DNA of 64,000 nucleotides from Olivibacter oleidegradans (GTDB taxonomy: Bacteria; Bacteroidota; Bacteroidia; Sphingobacteriales; Sphingobacteriaceae). Below, piece by piece: positions 63,481 to 64,000 of the stretch. The position numbers were made by a program, and so were the translations under genes. Each line of letters starts with the position of its first letter. Position 1 is the first letter of the stretch. The stretch covers positions 1 to 64,000 of the forward strand of contig NZ_JBHLWO010000002.1 of the NCBI RefSeq assembly GCF_042432805.1, given 5' to 3'. Under the pieces are notes generated by a model. That model ran no database searches. It saw only the letters and a list, made by a program, of their open reading frames with translations, and was not told where the DNA came from.

Positions 63481-64000
63481 ATGAAGCACATAACCCTTTT
63501 TCTCTTTCTTCTCTTGACGAGAACAGTTATTATAGCGCAAACGGATACTGCAATAGAAGGTCGTATTTTCCATCTTGGCGCACCATTAGAGGGTGCTACA
63601 ATTAAAATAGAGAATACAAAAAGGGGGACTGTAAGTGACAGTACCGGCCAATATATTTTTGAGGGGTTACCTGATGGAACATATCGGCTTTTGGTTAGCC
63701 GTTTAGGCTTTGTGAGCCAGTTGAAAGTTGTTCAGGTTGCGGGTCAACAGGATATTAGGTTGGATTTCAATATGGAGGAAGAAGAAGGTGGATTGGAAGA
63801 AGTGGTGATTACCGGTACGATGAAAGAAGTGAATAGATTGGAAACTCCCGTTCCTGTAGAAGTATATAATCATAACTTTTTTAAAAAAAATCCAACGGCA
63901 ACGGTATTCGATGCGTTGCAAATGGTAAACGGTGTCCGTCCACAAATAAATTGCAATGTGTGCAATACAGGTGATATTCATATTAACGGATTAGAAGGTC
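63481..64000 (+). CDS. TonB-dependent receptor, N-terminal part (cut by window edge)
   Basis: The first 173 residues only. A signal peptide ends TVIIAQT. A CarboxypepD_reg-like domain (IEGRIFHLGAPLEGATIKI, residues ~22-100) is followed by LEEVVITGTMKEVNRLETPV and the start of the plug (VFDALQMVNGVRPQINCN, VCNTGDIHINGLEG). It has no SusC signature (no SusC-type plug extension) and is more like siderophore, haem or cobalamin receptors. The Fur-like palindrome in its promoter fits iron control. Confidence 0.85.
   Translation, partial: MKHITLFLFLLLTRTVIIAQTDTAIEGRIFHLGAPLEGATIKIENTKRGTVSDSTGQYIFEGLPDGTYRLLVSRLGFVSQLKVVQVAGQQDIRLDFNMEEEEGGLEEVVITGTMKEVNRLETPVPVEVYNHNFFKKNPTATVFDALQMVNGVRPQINCNVCNTGDIHINGLEG

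Noticed and set aside
1..64000. CRISPR arrays, insertion sequences, integrases and prophage genes
   Set aside because: None seen: no regularly spaced repeats, transposase or integrase motifs in any frame examined.

Overview
The window is chromosomal DNA from a Bacteroidota bacterium, most likely of the Sphingobacteriales (Pedobacter/Sphingobacterium/Olivibacter-like). The evidence is three SusC/SusD pairs, a FecR/ECF-sigma pair, DUF5007/DUF5008/DUF4983/DUF1735-type surface lipoproteins, and the Bacteroidota promoter signature (TTTG, about 20 bp, TAnnTTTG). No insertion sequence, integrase or CRISPR array was seen.

Layout. 1-100: the 3' end of a 5S rRNA and the rRNA operon terminator. 143-4992: a small accessory island, with a DUF2272 protein overlapping a membrane-inserted patatin lipase, divergent from a large GHKL ATPase fused to a PD-(D/E)XK-like nuclease (defence-like). 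5000-14090: ordinary single genes, namely a DUF5690 transporter, DUF6122, an EcsC-like protein, a tandem UspA, tRNA-Ser, DinB, a WYL regulator, a methyltransferase, TetR and a thioredoxin-reductase-like oxidoreductase. 14920-18648: a secreted DUF6807 (PmoA) protein and a Tat-exported Gfo/Idh/MocA oxidoreductase, plus a FadR-type GntR regulator. 18843-20292: a Spy/CpxP-like protein, then a MarR-GNAT pair behind a clear MarR palindrome. 20883-41908: one 21-kb co-directional surface-protein operon with two SusC/SusD/fasciclin triads, DUF5007, DUF5008, DUF4983, DUF1735, PKD and discoidin lipoproteins, ending in a large MG2/plug protein. 42042-48963: DedA, HxlR with an aldo/keto reductase, an arginase-like protein and an M14 peptidase. 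49179-63323: an ECF sigma factor, a PQQ dehydrogenase with a cytochrome c domain, SusC/SusD, an exported enolase-superfamily dehydratase, FecR, an exported RraA-family protein, an NTF2-like lipoprotein and an ACS-type MFS transporter. Together these look like a sugar or sugar-acid uptake and oxidation locus. 63481-end: the start of another TonB-dependent receptor behind a Fur-like palindrome.

The most striking non-coding signal is a three-copy family of short intergenic RNA genes at 14845, 17686 and 41955. Each has a Bacteroidota promoter with exactly 20 bp spacing, a GTGT...ACAC palindrome abutting the -7 box, four variable bases, an invariant 27-nt 5' segment, and a terminator-like hairpin. 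The stem sequence of the hairpin changes by compensatory substitutions while its UCCCC loop is invariant. I read this as a small-RNA family with its own regulator. I do not recognise it.
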